A program made the translations under genes and the position numbers. From NCBI RefSeq assembly GCF_021130785.1, contig NC_060214.1:2817001-2881000 (forward strand): DNA of 64,000 bases, read 5' to 3'. The notes under the pieces are model-generated. The model was not told where the DNA came from, ran no database searches, and saw nothing but the letters and a program-made list of their open reading frames with translations. Within the stretch, counting starts at the first letter, position 1. The number at the start of each line of letters is the position of its first letter. Origin of the DNA: Homalodisca vitripennis (lineage: Eukaryota > Arthropoda > Insecta > Hemiptera > Cicadellidae). Of this stretch, positions 1 through 10,815 are shown piece after piece.

Positions 1-42
1 ACCAACCGGTGATCTACTTTTATACTGTGAGTTTATCGCTTT

Positions 43-198
43 TACGATATCTTCAGAGCTTTGATGATCCTAAATGTGATTGCCCTGTGCGTACTACTGT
101 GAAGGTTTAAGGTTGATATCTTTCTGATTTACATGTAAACTGCCGTTTCTATGCATTTTACGACATCATCAGAGCTTTTATGGTCCTGAACTTGATTG
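43..198. repeat. Imperfect direct repeat, ~117-bp spacing
   Basis: Two related ~39-bp segments lie at 43-81 and 160-198. Both read ACGA(T/C)ATC(T/A)TCAGAGCTTT, then a 'TGaTCCTaAa.tTGATTG'-like tail. This is a short diverged tandem duplication with no coding content. Confidence 0.5.
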
Positions 199-964
199 AT
201 TTTTGTGGCCTTGTCCTAAGATATCCTTGGGTGGTTATTATTGTAGGATAAATCTCTAAAATTGGCCTAACGGAAATAATCTTTTCGGAGATAAAAATTA
301 CACTTATTTTAATTTCGGCACACCAGACAGGTGGTGTTTTTATTTATATTGACAGACATCGAGACATTAATATTTCAAGTAGTTTAAAGTCTTCCCTTTA
401 GTACTATTGAACATTTATTTCATCTTCATAATTTATGTATCTTAAGGTTGATAAAATAATTAGTGGCAAAATCCAACAAAAATGGCCTACATATCTTGAG
501 ATATTGAAACACTTTTAACATATAGAACTTTATCTGTCTTGTAGTGTTCTAGCCCCTGCCCACCTGTATGTTAATTTTGCTAGAACCTTTTAATTGAGCT
601 TCAAATGCAAACTAAAAGCCTACAGATAAAGAGCCTGAGTAAACCAGAGCTTTAAATAAACATAGGAGCCTTATATACGTAAATTGTACTTATATTAACC
701 AATATCAACGTTGTAAGTCAAAAGTCAAAATTTTTCTGGAATATTGATCATCATTGTTTATTTGTTTTACATGCTTTATTTGTATAGATATTGCTATAAT
801 ACCACTATTATTAGATTAGCAATTGTTAATAAAGAAAATAATCTGCTTCTTGAACAAATAAAGAAATTTATTTAATAATAATAAAACCACTTATTATTAT
901 TAAGTGGTTAACATTTTAACAAGTGGTTATTTTAATCTAGTTTCTAATTATGTATTAGGCTAGT
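199..964. other. A+T-rich stretch without a recognisable gene
   Basis: No convincing coding frame. The only structure noted is a small hairpin, ACCACTTA (886-893) and TAAGTGGT (901-908) around a 7-nt loop. Confidence 0.5.
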
Positions 965-1075
965 TATTACCTGAAGAAGAGATAAGATTGCAGATATCGA
1001 AACGTAGTGTTACTGATTACTTGCTTCAATGAACGACGGCAAATGTCCGGAAAAAATCATGTTTCCTTCATATAG
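965..1075 (+). repeat. Dispersed retroelement 3'-end motif, copy 1 (CTGAAGA...GAAAC)
   Basis: A segment with CTGAAGA, a potential short stem (GATA...TATC), then GAAACG, followed by a tract ending near ATGTTTCCTTC. It matches 5631-5735 closely along its whole length, so it is a dispersed repeat. CTGANGA-stem-GAAA is the arrangement of a hammerhead ribozyme core. It could equally be a conserved 3'-UTR stem-loop of a LINE or Penelope-like element. Confidence 0.5.
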
Positions 1076-1602
1076 CCATTTGTTTAAAATATTACTAAAT
1101 TTTAAAGAAAGTTCTTAAAATTTCAATTTGTAAAAATTATTTGCCTCGTTTTACTAGATAGTGTCACATATCTCCCGAATGATAGTATGCTATTAGGCCA
1201 ACTAACATTATTTATATTTCTTACCTTAGAGTTCTTTTTTATTTTCCTGTGTTGGTTTGTTTGATATAAAATGCAAGAAAAATTAAATGGAACAACAAAG
1301 TTCAAAGAATATTAAAGGTAAGATTAGAAATCTGATTTCATCACTGATTCTGAACATAAAGACAAAAGGGTATAAGGTACATACCAAGATTAAAACCAAA
1401 AACTTTGTTACTTTCGTTTAAATATTGGAATATATTTGTTTCTAAGATAAATAATAGATAAGGGAGGTGAAGATAAGATATTTTGATATTAAGATATTTT
1501 GCTTTTGCAGTAGGACCCAATAATAAACTCTATAATATACTTAAGACAAAATATTGTATTAAAATTTACAATATTAACATAGAATATCACGTTGAAATGC
1601 TG

Positions 1603-1745
1603 TAGATGGAGCTTATATTGGTTACTTTTTAACTTACATTAAAAACATAAAACCAATATTTAAGACTTTTATTGTTTTGTGAGGCCTTTCGATAGCGAGG
1701 CTATCTTCTTCAGACACATCACAAAAGTTAAAAAAGAACATCACG
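1603..1745 (-). repeat. Dispersed retroelement 3'-end repeat (CTGAAGAAGATAGC stem-loop)
   Basis: Read on the minus strand this contains CTGAAGA, a strong 6-bp hairpin (GATAGC-CTC-GCTATC), then GAAA and GGCCTCAC, then an AATAAAAG polyadenylation-like site and an A+T-rich tail. The same sequence, from GTAGATGGA onwards on the plus strand, recurs at 3541-3702. The order stem-loop then AATAAA suggests the 3' end of a retroelement transcript. Confidence 0.55.
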
Positions 1746-1942
1746 TGTTATGAAATGTATTGAAAATAATTGTAAATTCCGTAATACAATACTTGTAACG
1801 ATACAAACGTCATAAATTTTTATAGTGTGGTGTGTTTTTTATTGTTCATATAGTGATATCAGCTTCGAACTGTTCCGGCAAAAAAAATATTATGTTCCTA
1901 ATCATAATTTAATTTCCAAGTTCTTTATTTTTCCTCCTCTCA

Positions 1943-2110
1943 GTTAAGAGACTAAAATACTGAAGTTAAAAATTAACTGCGCCTGTCCTCAGCTAGGCCA
2001 TTAGATTGAAACAGAGCTCAGTGGAAGGGCACTTTTATTGGTTAAGTTCTGATATAAATTGTAGGACACTTACTTTGAAACTCATTCTTCTCCCTGCAAG
2101 CAAGTTAACT
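1943..2110. repeat. Dispersed repeat, inverted partner at 23435-23600
   Basis: About 165 bp containing a GAAACAGAGCTCAGTGGA core and a TTGGTTAAGTTCTGATATAA tract. The reverse complement is recognisable at 23435-23600 with scattered differences. No coding potential; probably a short interspersed or terminal transposon fragment. Confidence 0.55.
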
Positions 2111-2512
2111 ACAGAAGGGTTAAAATTTACCACTTCATAGAGATTCTATTAATAAAGCTTTTTTTCTTACAGCCTTTGCAGGAAAAGTTATGAAAGTTAA
2201 CATAATAAGCTGAACAGGTTTTAAACCGTAATAACTATTTCTATCATTAATAACATATGCATGCTTTTTAAACTATATTTGGTATAAAAATATGGTTGGT
2301 GTATAACGACAATTTTCCGATTTAGAATTTTTCTTGTTACCATGAAATACCATGAATCTAAATTTGGATCAACATTAAATATTTTTTTTTTTATTGTTCA
2401 GTTTAATTTATGCAAACGGAAAAGCTATATATTTTTTTTAATGTGTTGGTAATGTTGTAAAACTCTCTATATAAGTTTAAAAATTTAAATTTGTTTTATT
2501 TTATATACACAG
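2111..2512. other. A+T-rich stretch, nothing recognised
   Basis: Homopolymeric A/T runs and no sustained coding frame on either strand. Confidence 0.5.
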
Positions 2513-2549
2513 TATGTGATTAAACGTATAAAAAACGTTTAATCACATA
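2513..2549. repeat. Perfect 15-bp-arm hairpin
   Basis: TATGTGATTAAACGT (2513-2527) and its exact reverse complement (2535-2549) flank a 7-nt loop. No terminator, tRNA or element end could be tied to it. Confidence 0.6.
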
Positions 2550-2844
2550 TAAAATAACAGTACTGAACACATAAATTTAAGAATACTGTGGCAGAGTAGG
2601 TTGAAAATCTCACGTTGGAATAAAAATTAAGGAAAACCGAGGTACAATAAATGATAAATGATATACGAGAAATTAGCTTTTCATATGTATGAGCTACATG
2701 TATAGGAACTAACAAGAGACATGAAAACTCTGATTTGTAACGATTGTCAATAACCAACTCTCCCCTAACCACTCGACTCAACGGACGGTCGCCCACTGGC
2801 CACGGACAGTGGTGGCGGCTACCCCTCCGGCCATCCCCACCACT

Positions 2845-3025
2845 TCCTTTTAGGTGGTGTGATATTAGGTGCTATAAAACTCCAGCACGATCTTTAGGTG
2901 CCGTGCGACTCTCGGGCATTTCCTTAGGTGCTGTGAGATTAGGTACTATAATATTAGGTGCTATGGAATCGGTGCTATTAGACGGTGAAATTTTAGGTGC
3001 TGTGAGATTAGGTGCTATGAACCCC
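2845..3025 (+). repeat. Irregular TTAGGTGCT repeats
   Basis: The string TTAGGTG(C/G)(T/C) recurs about eight times at irregular spacing of 13-36 bp, often followed by GTGAGA or ATGGAA. An open frame spans it and encodes repeated Leu-Gly-Ala, but the frame is a by-product of the repeat. The block is more G+C-rich than its flanks. Confidence 0.5.
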
Positions 3026-3540
3026 CACGAATTATTAGTATTAAACAAAGAAAGAAAAACCTAAAAGGATTGAATCTACGTTTTATATTTATTACTCTAA
3101 AGCACACGTACCAATTGGAAATCAAATAAGTACAATACATTTTTTTTGTATTTGTAATTTTTTGACTATAAATATTTGCTTATATTGTAAATAAGTTATG
3201 TCATAGTATTATTTATTTTTAAGTACTGGCATTAATATTTGTTTGTATTATTCAGTTTGTTATTTTGGGAAAACAAATGATTTATTATTGTGATTTATTA
3301 CTAATTTATTCCAATAATTGTATATAATTGTAAGGTTTTATGATCAGCTGTTTACAACGTATAAATATGTACAAATATCAGTCAGGTTTACCAACAATCC
3401 AACTAATACAATAAAATTTCTCTTCAAACGACCATAAAAAACGAATTTGTAGTATGTATTTGATGAAATCCACAAGGAAAGTACAAAATATGGAGTATTT
3501 TTTAAGTCAGTAAAAAATATACTTTATTTAATTAATATAA
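3026..3540. other. A+T-rich stretch, nothing recognised
   Basis: No coding, RNA or repeat signal that I could support. Confidence 0.45.
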
Positions 3541-3702
3541 TGTAGATGGAACTTATATTGGTTACTGTTAACTTACATTAAAACATAAAACCAATATTTA
3601 GGACTTTTATTGTTTTGTGAGGCCTTTCGAGCGAGGCTATCGAAGGGCCTCACAAAACAATAAAAGTCTTAAATATTGGTTTTATGTTTTAATGTAAGTT
3701 AA
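3541..3702. repeat. Head-to-head copy of the 1603-1745 repeat: 63-bp-arm hairpin
   Basis: The left part (3541-3630) matches the 1603-1745 family in the same orientation. It is then inverted: arms 3568-3630 and 3640-3702 are reverse complements with about two mismatches around the 9-nt loop GCGAGGCTA. The second arm regenerates the family's 3' tail on the opposite strand. It reads as one repeat copied back on itself at the family's own stem-loop. Confidence 0.75.
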
Positions 3703-4259
3703 TAAAATGCAATTCGTAAGATCGATTATGATGGATAAGATGTCTCCATGTTATCATGACGGTTATTTATGTTTACAATTTTAATGTTTGATGATAACAT
3801 TTCTGAAATCGATAACAATGTACATTTGAAAAGTAATGCATAAAGGACAATAGAATTCTTAGATCACCATTACACCAGTGTATGCGCCGATAGCCGACAG
3901 TGCATTGGATGCATCAGAACTAATAGAGGTATAAAAGGAAGGTATCATAAGGGTTAAAAATATAAAACATATTTTTTTCTTGTATTATATGTTTCCTAGC
4001 TAAATACATTTAAAACCGACCTCTAGACTCATAAATAAAAGTTGCACCATCTATAGGCAACTAGATAAACCGACTGAATGTCGGATTTTAAGGGTATAAT
4101 ATTATATTTTGCTGACGCTAAAGCATACTTAAGTGTCTGATGGCTGTTTTAAGCTTTCTGATCTATTTAAATTTTTAACACGACGACTAACGATCGATTT
4201 ATTTCTTAGGGGACATTTGTATACTTGTAGTAAAAACCAGGTTATGTGCTTAAACAATG
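3703..4259. other. No gene recognised
   Basis: Mixed A+T-rich DNA without a coding frame that stands out and without clear repeats. Confidence 0.45.
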
Positions 4260-5130
4260 CACATTGGCTGACTACAACTGAGGTGGTATTACAATGTTTG
4301 GAGTTTACATTAGCCCTCAGTACTCAGCTGGTCCTGAACTGTTTGTTATGTTGAACTCAGGCGATGTTCATAATACTTCTATCTAGATTAGATTGTGTTT
4401 AAGATACTGCTCCAAAACTGTGTGTTATGTTGTAGTGGGGGCGGTTACAGCTGTAATAACAGATTATCAGTTCTCCAGCTGTCCCTCAGGTGATGTGTAT
4501 AATACTTCTATCTAGATTAGATTGAGTTTAAATAAAAACCTTCTCCATTAACGCAGTTTTGCTTCTTGAAGATCTGTAAAGTAACGCAGGCAGTTGGGAT
4601 GGGAATGCTATGGACTTTTTAAATATCGAATATAGACAATATAATTATTGATAGTGAATGAACGCCCGCTTGTTCATTACCGATTTAAATGTTTACTTGT
4701 TAAACTTGTGTATTGTATTCTCCAAGAAGTACAATGACTTACGAAACAAACATATGGAGTGAACCATATGTTAAAAGACTTCTGAAATCGTTTTCCATAT
4801 TGACTGAAATGGAGTTGAGTCAAAAGCTTTCTGGCTGTTGAAGGGATAAAAGAAGTGTTTGCATAAGCGGAGGACGCAGCAGCTGACAAACGGCTGTTCT
4901 CGCGTTTTGTTTCACATTTTCTCAGATCAGAATCAGAATATATGTTGTTTTTAAAACTGTTATAGAAGACAAAATTAACTGAACAACGGCCTCTCTAATT
5001 TTTGTTCCGTATTTAACTGTTAGTAATAAATTATAGTAATTGTTTGATGATATATATAACTTAGAAAACAGTTGCTAGGTTTAAAATGATTGAGAATATT
5101 GCATCCTGAACAATCTCTATGCAAATAAAA
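4260..5130. repeat. Diverged duplicated block (partner ~7110-8430)
   Basis: Several segments recur in the same order downstream. ACTGAGGTG(G/C)TATTACAATG with 'TTTACATTAGC.CTCAG' (4275-4325) matches about 7118-7180. The stretch around 4765-4945 (GTTTTCCA.AT.GA.TGAAATGGA, then TTTCACATTTT) matches about 8178-8340. ATTGAGAATATTG at 5089 recurs at 8408. Within the block, GATGT..ATAATACTTCTATC occurs twice (about 4362 and 4491), a tandem duplication of ~129 bp. Confidence 0.5.
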
Positions 5131-5291
5131 TAAAAAAATTATTTTTAGGCTCAATTGTTGGTTTTATCGACACACTGACAACTAGAATGTTCAAATTGTT
5201 ACATAGATCTATAATTGTTTGCAGAATTTATTATACAAGGGGTTTAAGTTTAAATATAACTAGAATATTTGTTTTATATATATATATATCT
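5131..5291. other. A+T-rich spacer
   Basis: Nothing recognised; it ends in a short TA run abutting the palindrome that follows. Confidence 0.4.
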
Positions 5292-5399
5292 AAACTTTAT
5301 CATCAATAACTTAATACTATAGATAATATAGATATCATTTTCATGTAGTATTTAAAACTAAATATTAGACTTACTGATTTCAGCATACTATGTAATTAT

Positions 5400-5449
<50 letters not shown>

Positions 5450-5496
5450 ATGATATCTATATTATCTATAGTATTAAGTTATTGATGATAAAGTTT
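5292..5496. repeat. Perfect 53-bp-arm palindrome around a (TA)n tract
   Basis: Arms 5292-5344 and 5444-5496 are exact reverse complements by inspection. The loop holds ~60 bp of A+T-rich DNA and a TA dinucleotide run at 5405-5445. A further TA run lies just outside the left arm. It could be a fold-back/MITE relic or a recent inverted duplication templated across TA repeats. Confidence 0.75.
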
Positions 5497-5630
5497 ATAA
5501 AGTTAGAAAAATTTCACCATTCTCGATCCAGACAATTTCAAGTGAAATTCTTAGTTTTAATAGTGTCTCATCTTTTAGTCCCCTAGGTGGACAAGTAGGG
5601 CCGTTCTACATTACTTACTCAGTCGTTTAC

Positions 5631-5735
5631 CTGAAGAAGAAATCAGATTGCAGATCTAGAAACGTAGTGTTACTGATTGTATTGTATCACTGAATGACGG
5701 CAAATATCCGGAAAAATCCTGTTTCCTTCTGTATC
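5631..5735 (+). repeat. Dispersed retroelement 3'-end motif, copy 2
   Basis: Closely matches 965-1075, from ACCTGAAGAAG through GAAACGTAGTGTTACTGATT and the AATGACGGCAAAT tract to CTGTTTCCTTC. The GATA/TATC stem seen in copy 1 is degraded here. Confidence 0.55.
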
Positions 5736-5930
5736 ATATATCACAACTACGACTTCCTGACTGTCCTGCAGGCCAATTGGCAATGTAAGGATCTTCCGAC
5801 ACGTAATAAAGGGAGTATCGGGGTACATGATAACATCGAAAATACAGATAAGTAATCCTTCTGTCTGACAAGCAATCCAGACAAGTAGTCCATCACGGAT
5901 GGAATTCCTAGACTCCGACTTAAATCCGAT

Positions 5931-5970
5931 AGAGAGAGAGAGAGAGGGGAGGAGAGGGAGAGAGCGTGAG

Positions 5971-6020
<50 letters not shown>
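5931..6020 (+). repeat. (GA)n microsatellite
   Basis: GA dinucleotides with a few interruptions (GGGGAGG, GCGTGAGAGC), then a pure run to 6020. The Arg-Glu frame through it is not a gene. Confidence 0.95.
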
Positions 6021-6025
<5 letters not shown>

Positions 6026-6639
6026 ATATACAGATGGAGCTTAAGCCTAAAGATAATAAATAGATTATATAGCTTTGTTTTTTTATTCAAATTATCTTTT
6101 ACTATCAGGTATTATTTTTATTGTATGTATTACACGCTAAATATGTTGCCATCAATGAGTGACTTACTAAATAGACATATATGGTGCACCAGGTTGTTAC
6201 ATGTTAATTTCATCTAAAGTACCCAAAAACCTCTAATAGATAACGCAGATGCCGAATATTACACGAATCACTCTAGACTAGTACTGTCTCGTGATTGATG
6301 TAGGTATGGAAGGTTTTCGGCAAAATTTAAAGCTGCAGTAGTGGGTAAACCATAACGTTTACAAAACACAAATATTTGACAAGTTTGGATTTCTGTCATA
6401 AACCCTAGACTATTTGTGTAAATTTAGATTCTGTTAGCTTCATCTATAGCCTTATATATACTCTCTCTTATTCACTCTTACGCTGTTATACACTAATATT
6501 TGATAAGTTTGGGTAACGGCAACTTATAACAATAGCAATTAAAACAAGATAACAAAAATAAAAATTACTGACGGTAGAAATACTTACAAATACAACGAGT
6601 GTTCAAAATTCTGTCCACCCTGTGTTAAAATTCTTAGGC
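6021..6639. other. A+T-rich stretch, nothing recognised
   Basis: No supported gene, RNA or repeat. Confidence 0.4.
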
Positions 6640-6965
6640 AACATTTGGCAAAACACCTATAGGGATTTTATATCAGCTGTTCATAATTAAGAAAATTTTG
6701 CAATACAATGGAAGGTATGCGTTGTTAACTGTTAATTAATAATAATACTTTGCAATACACGAGGAGATATTCATTGTTTGGTGTTAATTATCATGACAAT
6801 TTTTCAATCAATAAACCAGGATATATTTGTTGTCTGCTGTTCATAATTAAGAACATTTTGCAATACACCAGGGGGTACTCACTGCTTGGTGTTAATTATT
6901 ATGAACATTTTGAAATACACTTGGAGGTATACGCTGTCTGCTGTCAATTATTAAGAACATTGAAA
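6640..6965. repeat. Degenerate ~55-bp tandem repeat
   Basis: Cores such as TTTTGCAATACAC followed by GAGG.ATTCA.TG.TTGGTGTTAATTAT recur at about 6695, 6751, 6857 and 6910, with a weaker copy near 6805. Adjacent units also share TGTTCATAATTAAGAA. Open frames through it are incidental. Confidence 0.6.
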
Positions 6966-7109
6966 AAAGTCCTTTTTTGTATCTTTTAGTTCATGTTGAT
7001 ATTGTAGAATGATTTTTAATAAAGAAAATTGTAAATAACTGAGATGACTTAAATGTGTTAACATTTCCGAAATTAATACTTCAACGAACAGTAACACTGT
7101 TACAGCTCC

Positions 7110-8430
7110 GTATAACTGAGGTGCTATTACAATGTTTGTAACTGTTAACAGCTTGCAGAGTTTACATTAGCGCTCAGCTGCTCCAGAATTGTTAGATATC
7201 ATGTAGTATTGGTGGTTATTTATTTATTTACAATGAACATACATCTTCATTTATATACAAGGATTATAATAGTTGAGAACCTACAAAAAACTTAACCTAA
7301 CAATAAATACCTAAGGCATATAGAGACGTGTGGACGGCTAAGCAAGCAAGTGACAGAACAGCGTATTTAACAAATAGTTACTAGAAGCAACAGAAAACGT
7401 ACCCCATAGTTAATAAATAAATAAAAATCCAATAATATAGTTTAGTAGAAAAGACAAAATCGTTACCTCTATTACAAATAGAATATGACAAACTAAACTA
7501 TAATATTGATATAACAATGTGTGTGTGTGTGTGTGTGTGTGTGTTTTTATGTGTTTTAAAAGATATGTTAAAATTGTAATAACAGATTATCCGCTTATCT
7601 GCTTGGTTTTATCTGTTTGTTGATTGTAACAAGATGGTGTCGGTAATTCTTCGATGTTAAATTTGCAATTATTTATATTTTTGTTAAGCCATCAGAAATT
7701 CAAATAGTAAGTCAACTTCAAAACAAAACTCTTTTGTTTTATGCGTATTGTTATAAAGTAAAGCAGATGTATAGGACTTGATGTAGGTTTCAGCTATGTA
7801 TTTTTATATACTTATGCTTACTGAAATAATTAATGTTAACTGTATTCCTACTTATTTTCTCACGTGTTAGGCTAGGGTATTAAATTTGTGATATTCTTGA
7901 AAATTAGAATTAAATATTCTATAATAAGTGCTTACGGCAAAGAGCTCAATTTCCTGTCATTTGAAATTTAGCAGAGTTTTATTTTTACAATATAATCTGT
8001 ATAACGACGATTGATTTGTCAAACCTTTCACTTAAAAAGTTTGTTTACAGTTGAAATTAATCAAGAACATGTTAATATATCTCCCACTGAATACATCACT
8101 TCAAACACCTTGATAAATAGTGCCGAAGAGAATAGTAGTGGCATTATAGAAAATCACAAGTATAAATATACAAAATGAAAAGACTTGTCAGAAATTGTTT
8201 TCCACATCGATTGAAATGGAATGGACTCTAAATCTTTCTGACTGATGAGGAGACAAACGCAGTATTTGATCGGTGAAAGTAGCAAGCTACCCTAGTCTGG
8301 GGTTTAGTTTCACATTTTACTACAAATAAGAATACGTGTTAAAATTGGCATAAGATATATTAAATTTACTGGAAAGACAAGAATCTCTATTACGAAATAT
8401 GTAAATAATTGAGAATATTGTAGCGCATAA
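7110..8430. repeat. Second copy of the 4260-5130 block, diverged and expanded
   Basis: Holds the same ordered landmarks as 4260-5130, with extra A+T-rich DNA between them. One interruption is a (GT)13 run at 7519-7544. No coding sequence recognised in either copy. Confidence 0.45.
7519..7544 (+). repeat. (GT)13 microsatellite
   Basis: Uninterrupted GT dinucleotides. Confidence 0.95.
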
Positions 8431-8616
8431 TATCTCAAGACCTTAGTAAGTTAATCTCATCTTGACGTAGAAAACACATGAGTGATGTGCTATAGGGTGG
8501 TTGTAGATCATCATGAAATGATCAATGGTTTACGTAATAACACATAACCAGTATTGCTTCTACAATTTAATGCACTAATTAATATCACTGTGTTCATAAT
8601 TCACGTTTAATAATTT

Positions 8617-9010
8617 CTTGTAAAGCAATGAGACTATTTATAGCTGCAATTTGTAGAGCAATACCAAAAGTATATTTTTATGCGATTGTCAGGTTTTATC
8701 TCATCAGGGGTAAGGCATACAAGGAGTCAGTGGAAAATCTTAAATTACATCACACCAATTTGCATAATTTAAGAGTAATTTTAAAACCCAATTTCGTATA
8801 GGGTAAACTTTTTAAGGTCAAATTTGCGGCATCGTGTTTTCTTAAAAGAACTTTTAATTTGGGTTTATACTTCCATCTACGCTCTAATTAACAATTTTCC
8901 TCTGACTCCTTGTGGGGTGTCCCTCTGATGAGATGAAACCAGACAAATGCATAAAAATTAGATTTTCACGGGTAATATTTATATACCTAGTCTCATTGTT
9001 TTACAAGCAA
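8617..9010. mobile_element. Fold-back (inverted-repeat) element, ~394 bp
   Basis: The left end (CTTGTAAAGCAATGAGACTA) and the right end read in reverse (CTTGTAAAACAATGAGACTA) match. After a variable patch a second ~64-bp matching block begins TTTTTATGC in both arms and ends GGAGTCAG(T/A)GGAAAAT. Identity of that block is roughly 80-85% by eye. No transposase is encoded. The right arm abuts a LINE fragment at 9011. Either a MITE-like element or two copies of one repeat head-to-head. Confidence 0.65.
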
Positions 9011-9750
9011 TGTCGTGTCCGCCCGCTTAACAACACGACTGACCTTGGACGACAAGCTAAAATTTCACAATCATATTGAAAATGTATCCAACAATGTGAG
9101 CTCAGGAATATTTGCCATTCGCACCTTAGCAAAGTCATCTAACTCTGATGGTCTTCTTTATGCATATTACGGACTCATTTACCCGCATCTCGTCTATGCT
9201 CTGACCATATGGGTTTGTGAGAATAAAAGGACACTGTTTCTGTTCCCCCTACAATAAAGACCAATCAGAGTAATGTTTTTTAATTAACAGGCGTCAATCT
9301 TGTAAACCGATTTTTAAGTCTTCCAATATTTTTACTTTTCCATGTCTTTATATTTACGAAACTTTACCTTTTTCTAACTCAATACACTGAACATTTCAAA
9401 ATTCCTCGTAACCATCAGTATAATTTAAGAATATCTAATAACTTTCAGGTCCTTGCACATCACACAGCTTTCTTCCAAAACAATCTCCGTTACAAAACCG
9501 TTTGTTAATCTGTTTAAAAATCTCTCTATGCACCTCAAAACAGTCAAATCACTTCAAATTTAGAAAAAGGCTTAAGTTATTTCTCCTTTGTAAAATGTTC
9601 TTACAGCGTCCATGAATTGGACAAGCTGGTAGTTTTAAAATATCTTAAGAGTTCAAGTCGTTTTAATTATTTTATTGACGATTTTAGTCTGTTGTAAGAA
9701 GTTATCTGACATGGCCAATGCATGTAATTGTGTTACTTTGGTTGAATAAA
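9011..9750 (+). pseudogene. Non-LTR retrotransposon ORF2 C-terminal fragment
   Basis: From about 9015 to 9257 the plus strand encodes a run typical of the region just after the reverse-transcriptase palm of jockey/CR1-like LINEs. Landmarks are LTLDDKLKFHNHIENV, SSGIFAIRTLAK and YYGLIYPHLVYALTIW. Similarity continues past 9257 with frameshifts (INRRQSC-like, FPCLYIYETL, KFRKRLKLFLL) to about 9620, near the usual ORF2 end. The polymerase core and endonuclease are absent, so this is a 5'-truncated, dead copy. AATAAA near 9748 may mark its 3' end. The same family appears on the other strand at 53235-54545. Confidence 0.8.
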
Positions 9751-10489
9751 CGAGTTAAAAGCATTATTAAACTGTTATAAGGATACATTATTATTAGTAG
9801 TAGTAGGGAATGTGTAATACTGGTAAATTTAATATTTACTTACAGTCATGACATGAAAATAATATTTCTATTGCTTGCTTGGAGTGTTTATCATTCCTAA
9901 GATATTCATGTCTTAAACCTACTAGTCAGAGGGTCAGAATTGGGTCCAATTCATAGTTATGATCTTTTAGTACGTTAAACATTATAACATCTTTTCAACT
10001 ATATCTTTCAATATAGTTTTGTTGAATAAAGCTATTTTTCTCAAGATATCAGTTTGAAATAAACAATGTTTCAATGAAACGTGAATGATTTTTTAAAGGA
10101 ATGATTCTCCCCTCTCAACATGTTTGAGATTTCATTACGGTTCTCTGTCAACTCTACTATTATTTGAAGGTAAGCTGGTCATTGATGTCAGCCCAAGACT
10201 ATACTCTGTTAATATCTCGCTTTCTTAAGGAGATATATATATCCCTAAAAATGATTTTTTCGAATTATTCTATTAGATATTTATACGAATTTTGTATCGT
10301 TTGGATATTATTCTGGTTGCAATGACATATGCATACTCAGGTTCATTTTAATATAAATAGTGTTTTGAAAAATGATTACAAGGTCTCTCAGCGAGCAGAC
10401 ACTAAGAATTTACCATATATGCTCCTGTCATACATTCATTGTTTAAAATGTTGTGTTGGCTAACCTGATATCACGTTTGTTTTCTTTCT
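9751..10489. other. A+T-rich stretch, nothing recognised
   Basis: No coding frame or repeat that I can support. Confidence 0.4.
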
Positions 10490-10815
10490 TTGGTCTGAGT
10501 TTCACAAGCTTTCAGATTATTACATAACACAAGAGACCCATGATTGATCTCGTAAAACGAAACTTCATGTAATAATTATGTTCAACACAAGTGCAATCAG
10601 TTCGATAGTGAGATCACATTTAAAATACGAATAATAAAGCGAGTTTCATACGCTTTCAGAAGATTATTACATGACTGAAGATACCCTTGATTGATCTCGT
10701 AAAACGAAACTTCATGTAATATTTATGTACAACATAAGTTCAATCAGTTCCTTAGTGAAATCATATTTAAAATACGAATAATAAAGCGAGTTGCATACGC
10801 TTTCAGATAATTACA
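10490..10815. repeat. ~145-bp tandem repeat, just over two copies
   Basis: The landmark GCTTTCAG occurs at 10509, 10652 and 10799 (steps of 143 and 147). Between them lie GATTGATCTCGTAAAACGAA and ACTTCATGTAATA, then AAAATACGAATAATAAAGCG. Confidence 0.85.

Noticed and set aside
2744..3064. Pentapeptide-repeat-like protein (LGAVRLG units)
   Set aside because: The nucleotide motif TTAGGTG recurs out of strict codon register with uneven spacing, and the residues do not follow the A(D/N)LXX pattern.
5966..6217. Frame encoding Arg-Glu repeats
   Set aside because: It is translation of the (GA)n microsatellite followed by A+T-rich DNA.
8920..8945. Canonical hammerhead core (CTGATGAGATGAAAC)
   Set aside because: Only three bases separate CTGATGA from GAAAC, leaving no room for stem II. 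The same string in both arms is explained by the inverted repeat.
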